Positions 35,379 through 44,649 are shown, numbered from the stretch's first letter. The stretch is 64,000 bases of DNA from JACOWB01 sp964373665 (GCA_964373665.1 CAYJVM010000002.1:9383-73382); one strand, 5' to 3'. Numbers and translations: made by a program. Notes: generated from the sequence alone by a model not told the origin.

Positions 35379-35931
35379 ATTTACTTTGGTTCTGCTTCCA
35401 CTGTCACTATTGTTAACTATTTTCGACAATAGATTCTTCCCCATCTTCATAGGAACTTTCATATTCGAAGCTTGGATAATGTGGACTCGTAGTATTGGTG
35501 GGGAATGGGTGCCGACGCCTCAAAAAACGGTAGACAGAATGCTCAAAATCGCGAAACTCAAGAAAAACGAAATTGTTTATGATTTGGGTTCTGGTGATGG
35601 TAAGATTGTAATTTCCGCTGCAAAGCTAGGCGCCAGAGCAGTCGGAATAGAAATAGACCCCTTAAGGATTTTCATGAGCAGGATTAAAATAGCGTTGGAA
35701 AATGTCGGTGACTTGGCTGTAGTTAGACGTGGAGATCTGTTCAAGGCCAATGTAAAAAGCGCAGATGTTGTGACATTGTTCCTGCTACCGAAAACAATGG
35801 AAAAGCTGGAAAGTAAACTAAGAAAAGAATTAAAGAAAGGAGCGAGGATTGTATCTTACGGATTTTCTTTCAAAAAATGGAAGCCTGTCAAGACAGATAG
35901 GAAAAACAAGATTTACTTGTACAACGCTTAA
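35371..35931 (+). CDS. Membrane-anchored class I SAM methyltransferase (FAM173/ATPSCKMT-like)
   Basis: 186 residues. Two hydrophobic segments at the N-terminus (TLVLLPLSLLLTIF; FFPIFIGTFIFEAWIMW) precede VPTPQKTVDRMLKIAKL and the SAM loop VYDLGSGDGKIVISAA. This matches the prokaryotic relatives of eukaryotic FAM173 lysine methyltransferases, which modify membrane proteins such as ATP synthase subunit c. The target here is unknown. It overlaps dph5 by 8 bp and the convergent 35928 gene by 4 bp. Confidence 0.8.
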   Translation: MVRFTLVLLPLSLLLTIFDNRFFPIFIGTFIFEAWIMWTRSIGGEWVPTPQKTVDRMLKIAKLKKNEIVYDLGSGDGKIVISAAKLGARAVGIEIDPLRIFMSRIKIALENVGDLAVVRRGDLFKANVKSADVVTLFLLPKTMEKLESKLRKELKKGARIVSYGFSFKKWKPVKTDRKNKIYLYNA

Positions 35932-36536
35932 GCTATCGAAGCGCCTGAGAAAGAAGGTCTGTAGTTGTTCATTCCTCTTATGAAAGAGTATGCCATACTA
36001 ACCAAATAGTTCTTGATGTAGGACGCATCAATCAGCTTCTTCTCTCCGTGGTCTCTTGCCATCTGAGTGGCGCCTGCTCTATATTGCCCATAGCCGTCTC
36101 TAGTATTACCTCTTATTTTTGTAGTATAAAATGACGCTATGCCTTCTATCATAGATCTCGCCAACATAGATCCTCTCGGTCCTAAGACGTTGTACAGACC
36201 TGTATTGTAAGCACTGATACTCCCTGTTTCTTCCTGGATTCCATGAATGCTTTCATGCACTCCTGCCTCCGCACCGAATTCAGCATTGTGTCTCAGTGTG
36301 TGTGCATTCAATGTTATTGTCTTGTCTTCTGGCGAGTATGCTCCAGCAGTTCTGGGATCAAGATTTTCGATATTGTATCGCCTAATTCTGGGCATTATAC
36401 CAAAATACTTCCTTACACTTCTAACACCATTTACCAGAGAAGAAAGACCTCTTTTAAGAATGTCTACGTCAGAGCCTCTGTAGCTTATCGGAGCGTCCAG
36501 CTCTCTTTCAAGCTCCATTATAATGTCATTACTCAT
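35928..36536 (-). CDS. Candidate zincin metalloprotease (HExxH)
   Basis: 202 residues without a signal peptide. AGVHESIHGIQEE near residue 93 contains HExxH; about 40 residues later MIEGIASFYTTKI could supply the third zinc ligand, as the E-G-x-A motif does in gluzincin-like proteases. An earlier segment, YSPEDKTITLNAHTLRH, resembles the strand before the active helix in such proteins. A minus-strand TATA, CTTTATATG near 36562, is 26 nt before the ATG. It lies at the end of the apparatus region and could process one of its components, but this is inference. Confidence 0.6.
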   Translation of the reverse strand: MSNDIIMELERELDAPISYRGSDVDILKRGLSSLVNGVRSVRKYFGIMPRIRRYNIENLDPRTAGAYSPEDKTITLNAHTLRHNAEFGAEAGVHESIHGIQEETGSISAYNTGLYNVLGPRGSMLARSMIEGIASFYTTKIRGNTRDGYGQYRAGATQMARDHGEKKLIDASYIKNYLVSMAYSFIRGMNNYRPSFSGASIA

Positions 36537-36594
36537 AAGTAAGTATTACACTAAATCTACATATAAAGCTATCATTTTAGAGGTGCCTTGGAAA

Positions 36595-37206
36595 TTAAGG
36601 TCCGCCGCCACGGACGAATAACCACCCTATTATGCCAACTAGAATTACGGCAGCAATCAACAACCAATCAACAGGCAGATTTATACCAGTCAATCCAGGG
36701 AATATTCTGGCACCTCCAGATTGAAGAAAGATGCCCAAGCTGACAAGCACAATAATTATCACTACAAACCCCATGTATTTCTGTAGGGGAAAAGTTTCTC
36801 CAGCCTTACCGAACACACCCGAATTCATGAACATTGTCACAAGAACAAGAACGACTATTGTAGTCAGAATTGCAACCAGGCTGTTTGCGACAAACTGTGT
36901 TAAAAACTGGGAAAACGTGAATCCTATCGGCGTATAAACCATCATAAAGCCAGCTGCAGCCAATGCTATAACAACGCTTATAGTTCTATTACCCTGATCG
37001 TTTCCGAACACACCACTCCTGACTAGTAATCCATAAAACACTGCAAAGACCAGCAGAAACGGTAGGAAAAAATCGAAAATGCCTATCTGCTTGCCGGCCT
37101 GTATTATTTCCTGAAAGGTTCTCTGAGCCAACGCTGCAGAAGAAAGTACCAAAAGCGAGAAAACGAATACAGCAAGTCTCGAAACAATATCTTTCCTCAT
37201 CTTCAT
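36595..37206 (-). CDS. Paralogous small membrane protein A (apparatus operon)
   Basis: About 203 residues. It begins with a signal-peptide-like segment (LAVFVFSLLVLSSAALAQ) and then has five or six hydrophobic helices. The conserved core FDFFLPFLLVFAVFYGLL, then RSGVFG, is shared with the three genes upstream (F-x2-LPF-x-L, aromatic Y/F-G, then a V/I-F/L-G turn). The C-terminus ends VRGGGP. It starts 1 nt after the preceding stop; ATGs at 37206 and 37200 are both possible. No named family. I infer a subunit of a hetero-oligomeric membrane assembly serving the divergent ATPase locus. Confidence 0.6.
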   Translation of the reverse strand: MKMRKDIVSRLAVFVFSLLVLSSAALAQRTFQEIIQAGKQIGIFDFFLPFLLVFAVFYGLLVRSGVFGNDQGNRTISVVIALAAAGFMMVYTPIGFTFSQFLTQFVANSLVAILTTIVVLVLVTMFMNSGVFGKAGETFPLQKYMGFVVIIIVLVSLGIFLQSGGARIFPGLTGINLPVDWLLIAAVILVGIIGWLFVRGGGP

Positions 37207-37207
37207 T

Positions 37208-37747
37208 TCACTTCGCCGCATTGACGATTAACGCAACACTTCCGAATAATACTAAAATTACAATTACAGATATAAATAGGTCTGACGGGATTCCTGTGCC
37301 GACGCCCTGAGGGAACAGCACAGTCGCCAAGCCGCTGGACACAAGGATCACTATTCCCACAATCAAACTGAGTATTAATATTGCTCCCCAAAAGTAGCCC
37401 GACTTGATCTTGTCGCTCAGACTCTTTGCCAAGTCAGGCGGAAAGAACATCCCGGCCAGCATCAAGGCTATCAATACAACCAGTGATACAGTAAATCCCT
37501 GGACAAAGAATGCTGTTAGCTTGCCTTGTATGTCAACTCCTAGAATGACGGGAGTAGCCCAGACAAAAAGGCTTATGACGAATGCTATTATAGCATTTAC
37601 AGCAATGTTCTTGTCCGGATCTCCAAAGATCTGCGCCCTTCTCAGGCCGCCGTAGATAATCGCCGCGCTTAGTATGAACGGCAGCAGGAACTTGAAGAAC
37701 CCAAGCTCGTTGAGCTTCAATATCGCTATCTCGAAAAACGACGGCAT
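37208..37747 (-). CDS. Paralogous small membrane protein B (apparatus operon)
   Basis: 179 residues, five predicted helices. The core LGFFKFLLPFILSAAIIYGG, then RAQIFGDPDKN, aligns with the neighbouring 37747-38286 protein (GFYDFLLPFILFTTILYAML, RKTQILG). The start ATG overlaps the upstream stop by one base, indicating tight coupling. The N-terminus has no cleavable signal, unlike its downstream paralogue. Function unknown. Confidence 0.6.
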   Translation of the reverse strand: MPSFFEIAILKLNELGFFKFLLPFILSAAIIYGGLRRAQIFGDPDKNIAVNAIIAFVISLFVWATPVILGVDIQGKLTAFFVQGFTVSLVVLIALMLAGMFFPPDLAKSLSDKIKSGYFWGAILILSLIVGIVILVSSGLATVLFPQGVGTGIPSDLFISVIVILVLFGSVALIVNAAK

Positions 37748-38286
37748 TAAACTTCCCTCCCGGTAGCCATTGCTATAAACAGAAAAATGATGAAAATTCC
37801 CAGTATCACGCCTGAAATTGCGGCCAACTCAATATTAATTCCCGCGGTTCTGACTAGTTGAACAACGGACTCCCACCCTATGCTGAAGAGCCCCATGAAT
37901 ACAGCAATTATAATTACAATGTAAACTAGGAGCTGAAGCGGCCCGCCTGTCGTAACCATTTGTGGAAGCCTTTCCATCAGATTCGGATAGAAGAAGCTAG
38001 CCACGAGAAGTCCGAAAAGGATGACAATCATGAATATCGACATCTGGGCGAAAAATCTGGTCAGCGTCGGCACTATCCCAATGCCTATAATGACAGGCAG
38101 GGCAAAGATGAACAAACCCACACCGACCGATACTATGCCGTGGATGACTGCCGACTCCCCGAGAATCTGCGTCTTCCTCAGCATGGCATAAAGAATGGTG
38201 GTGAAAAGTATGAACGGCAGCAAAAAGTCGTAAAAGCCAAACTCTAATAGCCTTTCAATAGCTATCTGAAATATGTTCGTCGCCAT
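37747..38286 (-). CDS. Paralogous small membrane protein C (apparatus operon)
   Basis: 179 residues with four or five hydrophobic helices and the shared core FGFYDFLLPFILFTTILYAM and QILG. It is the closest relative of 37208-37747, with the same length and start (short amphipathic helix IFQIAIERLLE before helix 1). Gene duplication has evidently produced the series. Function unknown. Confidence 0.6.
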   Translation of the reverse strand: MATNIFQIAIERLLEFGFYDFLLPFILFTTILYAMLRKTQILGESAVIHGIVSVGVGLFIFALPVIIGIGIVPTLTRFFAQMSIFMIVILFGLLVASFFYPNLMERLPQMVTTGGPLQLLVYIVIIIAVFMGLFSIGWESVVQLVRTAGINIELAAISGVILGIFIIFLFIAMATGREV

Positions 38287-38327
38287 TTTACCTTAAACTA
38301 ACTTGGTTTGTTGAAAATTTAAACATG

Positions 38328-38834
38328 CTAGCCGTAATGCTCCCTGTGCCTTCTCCTGAGCTTGATGTTCAGCATCTGCATATCCCTTTCTATCTCGTTC
38401 AGCTTGCTGTTCAGCTCGTACCTTTTCTTCAGATTCCTCTCCCTTACGAACTTTTCCTGCAGTTGAGACTCTAACCTCCTCAAGTCATGCAGCTTCTGCT
38501 CGTCGCCCTTAAAACTCTCCACAATTCTAGCACCCCTAAAAATCACCGCCCAGAAAATCATCAATATCAACCCGGCAAAAATTATTATGCTGGTAGCTAT
38601 GCCAATCTGCGCCAGGTAGACGGCAAGGAATGCGAATGTGGCCGGCTGTAGGGCATATATCAATATGGTGAAACCGGCGGCGAGAAACAAATAAGCGAAA
38701 TTGTTGTTCCCGAATATCCTGGTCATCTTCAATCCGAACAGGAAGACCGTGAAGAAAATCAAAAATGGAATTATAAGCGTTACCAGATACTGCTTCATAT
38801 TGTCGGATATAAAAGTCTCAATAGGTACAGCCAT
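38328..38834 (-). CDS. Membrane protein with cytosolic coiled coil (apparatus operon)
   Basis: 168 residues. Three or four helices resemble the paralogous series (LIIPFLIFFTVFLFGLK, TRIFGNN), followed by a highly charged C-terminal helix of about 60 residues (DLRRLESQLQEKFVRERN...LNEIERDMQMLNIKLRR), probably a cytosolic coiled coil. It may link the membrane assembly to the soluble coiled-coil proteins encoded just upstream. Confidence 0.6.
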   Translation of the reverse strand: MAVPIETFISDNMKQYLVTLIIPFLIFFTVFLFGLKMTRIFGNNNFAYLFLAAGFTILIYALQPATFAFLAVYLAQIGIATSIIIFAGLILMIFWAVIFRGARIVESFKGDEQKLHDLRRLESQLQEKFVRERNLKKRYELNSKLNEIERDMQMLNIKLRRRHREHYG

Positions 38835-38865
38835 CTTATCTTATTATAATTCGCCTTGCTTCCGC

Positions 38866-39513
38866 TTAAGCTTCTTCATGCTTCATCCTTTGGACAAGAT
38901 CGGTCAATGCCCTAACTGACTCTATGAGTGCCGGCAGCGTCTGCCTGAATGCCTTTTCCAATGCGCTTATTCTGGTGTCTATGTTCCCGGCGCTGTCCTT
39001 GAAGGTGTCTATCTTGCTCAAAATCTGGGTCTGCTCCGCGCTCCTGAGACTCAAAATCTCGTTTATCCTGTCGTTGATTTCGTTTAGTCTCTTCTCTATC
39101 GCTTGGAACTTGACCGAGACTTCTATGACTTTTTCATTCACTTCACCCATCCTTGCCTGGACGATATAATCAACATACTCCTCTGTTGGAAATTGCTGCG
39201 CTTGCTGCTTGTAATATTCCTGCGGCAGCGACGTTTCGGGTATCTGTGGCATCTGCGGCCTTTGCTCCGGCGTTATATCCTCAAGTGTAGGAAGTTCCAG
39301 CTCGCTCCTTTCCGCAGAGGTCCTTTGCCGCGGTCTTGTGGTCTCGTACCTTGTCGATTGGGTTAGCGCTGCATCCACTTCAGAAGCTTGATAGCCGTCC
39401 TTCCTTAAAATGTCGATAATCTCCGCATCGGAAAATCCCTTGGAGCTCAATTCTCTCACCCTGTCGACAGGGGGCGCCTTTTGTTTTTCCTGCTTTAGAA
39501 ACGGCAAAACCAT
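38866..39513 (-). CDS. Coiled-coil protein with UBA-like N-terminal motif
   Basis: 215 residues, soluble. Residues ~15-50 (VRELSSKGFSDAEIIDILRK, DGYQASEVDAAL) form a small three-helix motif like UBA or CUE domains. A Pro/Gln-rich linker follows, then a long heptad region (residues ~115-210: VIEVSVKFQAIEKRLNEIND and on). Coiled-coil accessory proteins of this type (FlaC/D/E) serve as cytosolic adaptors in archaella; a similar role here is inferred, without clear sequence homology. Confidence 0.6.
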   Translation of the reverse strand: MVLPFLKQEKQKAPPVDRVRELSSKGFSDAEIIDILRKDGYQASEVDAALTQSTRYETTRPRQRTSAERSELELPTLEDITPEQRPQMPQIPETSLPQEYYKQQAQQFPTEEYVDYIVQARMGEVNEKVIEVSVKFQAIEKRLNEINDRINEILSLRSAEQTQILSKIDTFKDSAGNIDTRISALEKAFRQTLPALIESVRALTDLVQRMKHEEA

Positions 39514-39553
39514 TATTTCACTATAATTACTTTAATCTTGTCCAGACATAAAG

Positions 39554-39982
39554 CTAAGCCTTCTTTACCTTCGGAATCTTCAAGCTGACGTACCTTTCCA
39601 TCTCGTCTTTCGTGACGTACTTGGCCGTTACAGGATTTATAAGCTCCATATAAGTCTCTATTTCCTTGAACTCCCTTTTCGTCGCCGTCTTCGACAAATC
39701 CTTGTTCACGCGAAGTATTTCGTTTTCTATCGACACTAGCTTTTCCGACAGCAACACAAGTCTGTCAGTCATCTTTTCCATGAATATCTTCAATTCATTT
39801 AGATGGTTCAAAGTGCTGTCCTGAAGTGCACTGATGGAGTTTTCCATCCTATCCATTCTTTGTTCTATAGCCCTGATTCTTCTAGTGTCCTCGTTCACCC
39901 TTTTGACAAGCTCAGATGCCAAGGCTGTCATGTCATCACGCCGTTCGAATGACAGTATTCTTGATGGGTCTGGGATGGGCAT
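39554..39982 (-). CDS. Coiled-coil protein, FlaC/FlaE-like arrangement
   Basis: 142 residues, nearly all heptad pattern from residue ~15 to 95 (DDMTALASELVKRVNEDTRR, MENSISALQDSTLNHLNELK), ending in KYVTKDEMERYVSLKIPKVKK. The start at 39982 is chosen because the frame upstream runs into the divergent ATPase gene and because an AT-rich TTTATTTG box lies about 29 nt away. The gene is the first of the minus-strand operon and only 36 bp from the divergent ATPase gene. It is a candidate ATPase-platform adaptor. Confidence 0.65.
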   Translation of the reverse strand: MPIPDPSRILSFERRDDMTALASELVKRVNEDTRRIRAIEQRMDRMENSISALQDSTLNHLNELKIFMEKMTDRLVLLSEKLVSIENEILRVNKDLSKTATKREFKEIETYMELINPVTAKYVTKDEMERYVSLKIPKVKKA

Positions 39983-40018
39983 TATAAAGGATTTGTCTAA
40001 GAAAACAAATAAATTAAT

Positions 40019-42256
40019 ATGGCTGTTGAGTACGAGCTTGCCGATGGAGTAATCAGGATTAACTGCATGAACTGGGCGATAGCCCCAAGCGTGGAAGACT
40101 CGGAGGCGACTATGGCTGTTGTCATAGACACGCTCCTGAAAGTTCCTGATGCGCACCGCATAGTTCTGGTCGAGGCGCGAGAAAATGAATATGACGAAGA
40201 CCAGACTAGGATGCTCAGGGAAATTGCGGATGCATATAACAGGATAGTCAATATAGACAAGATTCTCAGCATCAAGAACCTTGGTCCGCCGGAATTCGAA
40301 AAGCTTTTCCCAAAAAGACTTGCGGATTTGCAGTTCCTTGTGTTGGAAGTCATGAGGAAAGATCCGATAGGCGCGTACATCAGGATCATAAAGATGGTGA
40401 ACGCCAACAAGGTGCTTGAGAACACTGCCCCATTTGCGCAGAAAGCGGCTTTTTCATATTATATCGACAATGCACTAATCCCGATAAAAAATATTATTGA
40501 ATCATCAAGCCTAATCAAAAAGGCTATGCCTGTCCTTCAAAACTATCGATTCGGCAGCAGGGACATTTACCGAGAAATATTCTCCCCGACAGTAAAGCCC
40601 AATTTCATGCTCACACGACTTATGCTTACAGTGCCGAAAGGCGCGAGAATGATGGAGAAGTACAGCATCAAGGGAGGCGAGATAGAGATTTACAAACTGC
40701 TTAACAAGGTGCGCCATCTTTATCATGTTACGCCGAAGGAGTTTGTTTTGAGCGACGAAAAGTATTCCATCCTGGACTCGGCGCGAAGATACCTCGCATC
40801 TCACAGGCCTACGGAAGCAGAGACAGTCGAGCCAGACAAATCGCGGGAGCTCTTCAAAAATCTTGGCAAGGACCTCATAAAGGACGTGGCGCAGAGCATG
40901 AACGTAAAGCTGTCTGCGGATGAGATAGAAGAGCTGTCCAGCATACTGTCACGATACACGGCCGGCTATGGAGTTCTCGAGCTTTTGCTTTCCGACGAGA
41001 AAATCCAGGACATCTTCGTAAACTCGCCTATTGGGACAGTGCCGATATTCATAATACACGGAGACTATGAGGAATGCGAGACAAACTTGATACCGACTAT
41101 GGGTGACGCGGAAGCGTGGGCCACAAGATTCAGGCTGTTTTCCGGAAGACCATTGGACGAATCCAATCCTGTGCTTGACACAGAACTGATTGTGCCTGGA
41201 GGAAAAGCAAGAGTGGCTGCAATAACAAGGACATTATCGCCGGAAGGGCTTGCATTCGCATTCAGGAGGCACAGAGAAAAGCCTTGGACGACGTCTTTGT
41301 TCATCAAGCACAAAATGATCGACTCTCTTTATTCCGGTGTGATGAATTTTGTAGTCGACGGCGGAAGAGCATTGCTTGTTGCCGGAGGCCGCGGTTCCGG
41401 GAAAACATCTCTGCTGAATGCACTAATGCTTGACATCATGCCCAAGTTCAGAATCCTTACAGTAGAAGACACACTTGAAATTATTGTGACGGACATGAGG
41501 AGATTGGGCTACAACATCGAAAGAATGAAGTCGAGATCGGTAATTACCAAGGTAGAGACTGAACTGCCGGCAGACGAAGCCCTGAGAACTGCACTGAGAT
41601 TAGGCGATTCAGTCCTTATATTGGGGGAAGTCAGAAGTCTTGAAAGCCTTGCCTTGTTTGAAGCCATGAGAATAGGTGCTCTGGCGAATGTTGTCGCTGG
41701 CACGATTCACGGCGAATCTGCTTATGGAGTTTACGACAGGGTTGTGCATGACTTGGGCGTCCCTCCAACTAGCTTCAAGGCGATAGATCTGATCACTATT
41801 TGCAACCAGCTCAAGTCGCCCGACGGCCTGCACAGGTTCAGGAGAGTGACCGAACTGACGGAAGTGAGAAAGCAGTGGAAGAATGATCCGATGGACGAAG
41901 GAGGATTTGTCAATTTAATGGAGTATTCTGCGAAGGAAGACATGCTAAAGCCGACTGCGACTTTGATCGACGGCGAGTCTCAGGTGCTGAATGAGATAGC
42001 AAAGAGAGTCAGGGAATGGAGGGGCCATTGGGATGTTGTGTGGGACAACATTTTATTAAGGGCGAAAATCAAGCAGACAATGGTGGAGCTTGCCGGGCAG
42101 TCGAACAAGCCGAATGTGCTGGAGGCCGACTATTCCGTCGAATCCAACTCCATGTTCCATCTATTTTCAGAGCAGGTGAGAGATGAGGTTGGGGGAATGG
42201 ACTCGAAGATGATTTATGACAGATGGCTCGGATGGTTCAAAGGAAGGATAAAATAG
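40019..42256 (+). CDS. Type II/IV secretion-type ATPase (FlaI/PilB/TadA superfamily)
   Basis: A 745-residue AAA-like motor that would drive pilus or pseudopilus assembly at the cytosolic membrane face. The N-terminal ~270 residues are specific to this protein. The GspE-like domain then begins (YTAGYGVLELLLSDEKIQDI). Walker A is GGRGSGKTS at ~456, the Asp box follows at VEDTLEI, Walker B is LILGEVRS at ~533, and the His box is VVAGTIHGES at ~559. All catalytic elements are present. It is followed by a pilin-like gene and the TadC-like platform protein, as in archaeal pilus operons. Confidence 0.93.
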   Translation: MAVEYELADGVIRINCMNWAIAPSVEDSEATMAVVIDTLLKVPDAHRIVLVEARENEYDEDQTRMLREIADAYNRIVNIDKILSIKNLGPPEFEKLFPKRLADLQFLVLEVMRKDPIGAYIRIIKMVNANKVLENTAPFAQKAAFSYYIDNALIPIKNIIESSSLIKKAMPVLQNYRFGSRDIYREIFSPTVKPNFMLTRLMLTVPKGARMMEKYSIKGGEIEIYKLLNKVRHLYHVTPKEFVLSDEKYSILDSARRYLASHRPTEAETVEPDKSRELFKNLGKDLIKDVAQSMNVKLSADEIEELSSILSRYTAGYGVLELLLSDEKIQDIFVNSPIGTVPIFIIHGDYEECETNLIPTMGDAEAWATRFRLFSGRPLDESNPVLDTELIVPGGKARVAAITRTLSPEGLAFAFRRHREKPWTTSLFIKHKMIDSLYSGVMNFVVDGGRALLVAGGRGSGKTSLLNALMLDIMPKFRILTVEDTLEIIVTDMRRLGYNIERMKSRSVITKVETELPADEALRTALRLGDSVLILGEVRSLESLALFEAMRIGALANVVAGTIHGESAYGVYDRVVHDLGVPPTSFKAIDLITICNQLKSPDGLHRFRRVTELTEVRKQWKNDPMDEGGFVNLMEYSAKEDMLKPTATLIDGESQVLNEIAKRVREWRGHWDVVWDNILLRAKIKQTMVELAGQSNKPNVLEADYSVESNSMFHLFSEQVRDEVGGMDSKMIYDRWLGWFKGRIK

Positions 42257-42282
42257 TTTAACTGGATAATTCAATAAATTTT

Positions 42283-42654
42283 ATGGGGAAAGGCGCGGTT
42301 GATTATATAGTTGCCATAGTTCTTGGTGTAGCCGTCATAGCCTTGCTTGGATACTGGTTTTTCACATCACAGAGGGACGGTAGTGGAAGCGCAAATCTGG
42401 CTGAATGCACTGCTGTGAAGACCCAATTTTGCGCGATTCAGACTGAGGAAAACTGGAATAAGATGCTCACCAAATGCGGCGACGCCAACAAGTTCAAGTC
42501 AGTTGAAGTGATAGAAACGACAAGTGGCATTAACTTTAAAAAAATCGACAACCAGTGCAACAGTTTTTGCAGTACTGTGATACCGGGATGGTCGCCCTTA
42601 TCAAGCAACAACCATCCCGAATGCAGCAAGCCACCTCAACCGACAAAAGCCTAG
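42283..42654 (+). CDS. Small pilin-like protein 1
   Basis: 123 residues. A short N-terminus MGKGA precedes a hydrophobic helix (VDYIVAIVLGVAVIALLGYW), the plan of type III (prepilin) signal peptides cut near K-G-A by archaeal prepilin peptidase. The extracellular part has six Cys, probably in disulfides. It is a clear paralogue of 48872-49204 (shared Y-I-x-A-I-x-L-G-V-A-V-I-x-L-x-G-Y-W, then a C-x7-C spacing). A TTTAACT box about 26 nt upstream suggests its own promoter. Confidence 0.68.
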   Translation: MGKGAVDYIVAIVLGVAVIALLGYWFFTSQRDGSGSANLAECTAVKTQFCAIQTEENWNKMLTKCGDANKFKSVEVIETTSGINFKKIDNQCNSFCSTVIPGWSPLSSNNHPECSKPPQPTKA

Positions 42655-42684
42655 TCTTAATTTTGAATAAAACAAATCTTATTT

Positions 42685-44649
42685 GTGGCTATAGTCTCAA
42701 GGGATTATGAACAGTTTCTCCGAGAGGAACAACTCGCGAAAAGATTGACGTTTTACGAGAGGCTATGTTCTTTATTAGAGTTTCTTCCATCACCTGTGAC
42801 AAAGGGACTGAGGGAAAAATATACTGAAGCAATGGAATTCTCCCACATGAAGGCGTCGCCGAAAGGTGCATTCAACCTATCAATTCTGGGCACGTTGTTA
42901 ATATTCGCAGCATCTCTATCACTCTTGTATTTCATCGATTCTTTCTCCCCAGGATCTGTTATTTTATCGCTTTTCATCGCTTCACTCGCATTTTACTTTC
43001 TTGTCAGCTATCCTTTGAGGTATGCGACAATTTTCAGGATAAGCGCATCTTCGGAAATGGTTCTCGCGACAATATACATGAGCATTTCCATGCATATCTC
43101 GCCAAACTTGGAGAACGCTGTCAAGTTCGCTTCAAAAAACTTGAAAGGGTCCCTCGCCAAAGACTTGAGGGGTCTTTTGTGGAATGTATACACACGCAAA
43201 CACGATAGAATAGAGGACGCCTTCGACAATTTCGTCAAAAAATGGGAGCGTGAAAACAAAGAGTTCGCCACATCGCTATATCTTATTAAAAATTCCACTG
43301 CAGAATCACAGGCTAGACGCGAAAAGTTTCTTGACGAAGCAGTTTCTGTAATGCTTGAAGGGACAAAGGAGAGGATGCGAGGATATGCCCGAGAGCTAAA
43401 GGAACCGGTGACAATATTGAATGCGCTCGGCATACTGCTTCCGATAATAGGCCTGGTGTTCTTCCCGGTAATAAGCATCTTCCTGCCGGAAATTGTCAAG
43501 CCAGTGCTGCTGATTTTGGGCTATGACATTTTCCTCCCCCTGATAGTTTTCTTCCTTATGTCTAGCTATCTTGAAAAGCGTCCGTACAGCTTCCATCAGC
43601 CTGACCTTAGAAAGCATCCAGAGTTCTCTGTGGAGAAATTCTACGAAAAGCCTTACATAGTTCCTGTCCTAGTGTCCATACCGCTCCTTCTGTTTTCGGG
43701 ATACAAAATGATAGGCCAAGAAGAAATCTTCAGCTTCGAGCTTCTGCTGTATTCTATGATAGCCAGCGTCGGAATAGCGGCTGGAGTGATAAGCTATTCC
43801 TATCTCTCTGTGCGGAGAAAGCTGAAAATCCGAAAGGAGATATCGGACATAGAAGGTGAATTTGCAGAGGCGCTTTTCCAGCTCGGCAGCCTGATAATGC
43901 GCGGGATTCCACTTGAGGCAGCAATGAAGAGATCCAAGGACCAGTCAAAGAACATGAAGATAGCAGACTTTTTCGACAAGATACTTTACAATATAAAGAC
44001 TTTTGGAATGACTTTCGAAGACGCAGTTTTCCACAAAGAATACGGTGCATTGAGATACTACCCGTCCACTCTCATAGAGGCTGTGATGAATGTCATAGCG
44101 GAGACATCGCAGAAGGGCATGCAGAGCGCATCCAAGTCGATGGTCATAATTTCAAAATATCTAAAGGACATGCGTGAGGTGGACGATGAGCTGAAGAGCA
44201 TGATGGAGGATGTGACGTCGACAATGAATACTCAAGCAATCATGCTCGCACCGTTAAGCGCGGGTGTTGTCGTAACACTCGCCGCAATAATGACTCGACT
44301 TCTCATCAAGCTTGGCGAGTCCATAAAAGACATTTATTCTGGTCTTGGATCAGCCCTCGGTCCTGCGAGCGACTTGGGGGCAGGCGTCTTCGAGTCAATA
44401 TTCAACATAAGCTCTATAATCCCAGTGCATGGGTTCCAGCTCATAGTCGGCATTTATCTTGTGGAGATTGTCACTTTGATAGCAGTAGCTGCCAGTACTA
44501 TAACTAACGGAGAGGAGAATCTGCTGAAAAGGTTCAATATCGCGAAGATACTTTTGTACAGCATGGTCGTCTATATAGTCACTCTTTTCGTCACATACTA
44601 CATCTTCACTTCGGTAATTTCGATAGAAAACCTCACGGCCAATAGTTAA
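42685..44649 (+). CDS. TadC/FlaJ-like membrane platform protein (T2SS F superfamily)
   Basis: 654 residues with two tandem T2SSF repeats, as in archaeal FlaJ-type proteins. There are membrane segments near residues 60-105 and 240-290, then 325-370, and a C-terminal group from ~525 to 650. Cytosolic domains carry the conserved helical core (EMVLATIYMSISMHISPNLE; EFAEALFQLGSLIMRGIPLE). It forms the base on which the ATPase assembles pilins. The start is GTG at 42685, which overlaps no other gene; TATA-like AATAAAAC precedes it by about 20 nt. Confidence 0.9.
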   Translation: MAIVSRDYEQFLREEQLAKRLTFYERLCSLLEFLPSPVTKGLREKYTEAMEFSHMKASPKGAFNLSILGTLLIFAASLSLLYFIDSFSPGSVILSLFIASLAFYFLVSYPLRYATIFRISASSEMVLATIYMSISMHISPNLENAVKFASKNLKGSLAKDLRGLLWNVYTRKHDRIEDAFDNFVKKWERENKEFATSLYLIKNSTAESQARREKFLDEAVSVMLEGTKERMRGYARELKEPVTILNALGILLPIIGLVFFPVISIFLPEIVKPVLLILGYDIFLPLIVFFLMSSYLEKRPYSFHQPDLRKHPEFSVEKFYEKPYIVPVLVSIPLLLFSGYKMIGQEEIFSFELLLYSMIASVGIAAGVISYSYLSVRRKLKIRKEISDIEGEFAEALFQLGSLIMRGIPLEAAMKRSKDQSKNMKIADFFDKILYNIKTFGMTFEDAVFHKEYGALRYYPSTLIEAVMNVIAETSQKGMQSASKSMVIISKYLKDMREVDDELKSMMEDVTSTMNTQAIMLAPLSAGVVVTLAAIMTRLLIKLGESIKDIYSGLGSALGPASDLGAGVFESIFNISSIIPVHGFQLIVGIYLVEIVTLIAVAASTITNGEENLLKRFNIAKILLYSMVVYIVTLFVTYYIFTSVISIENLTANS

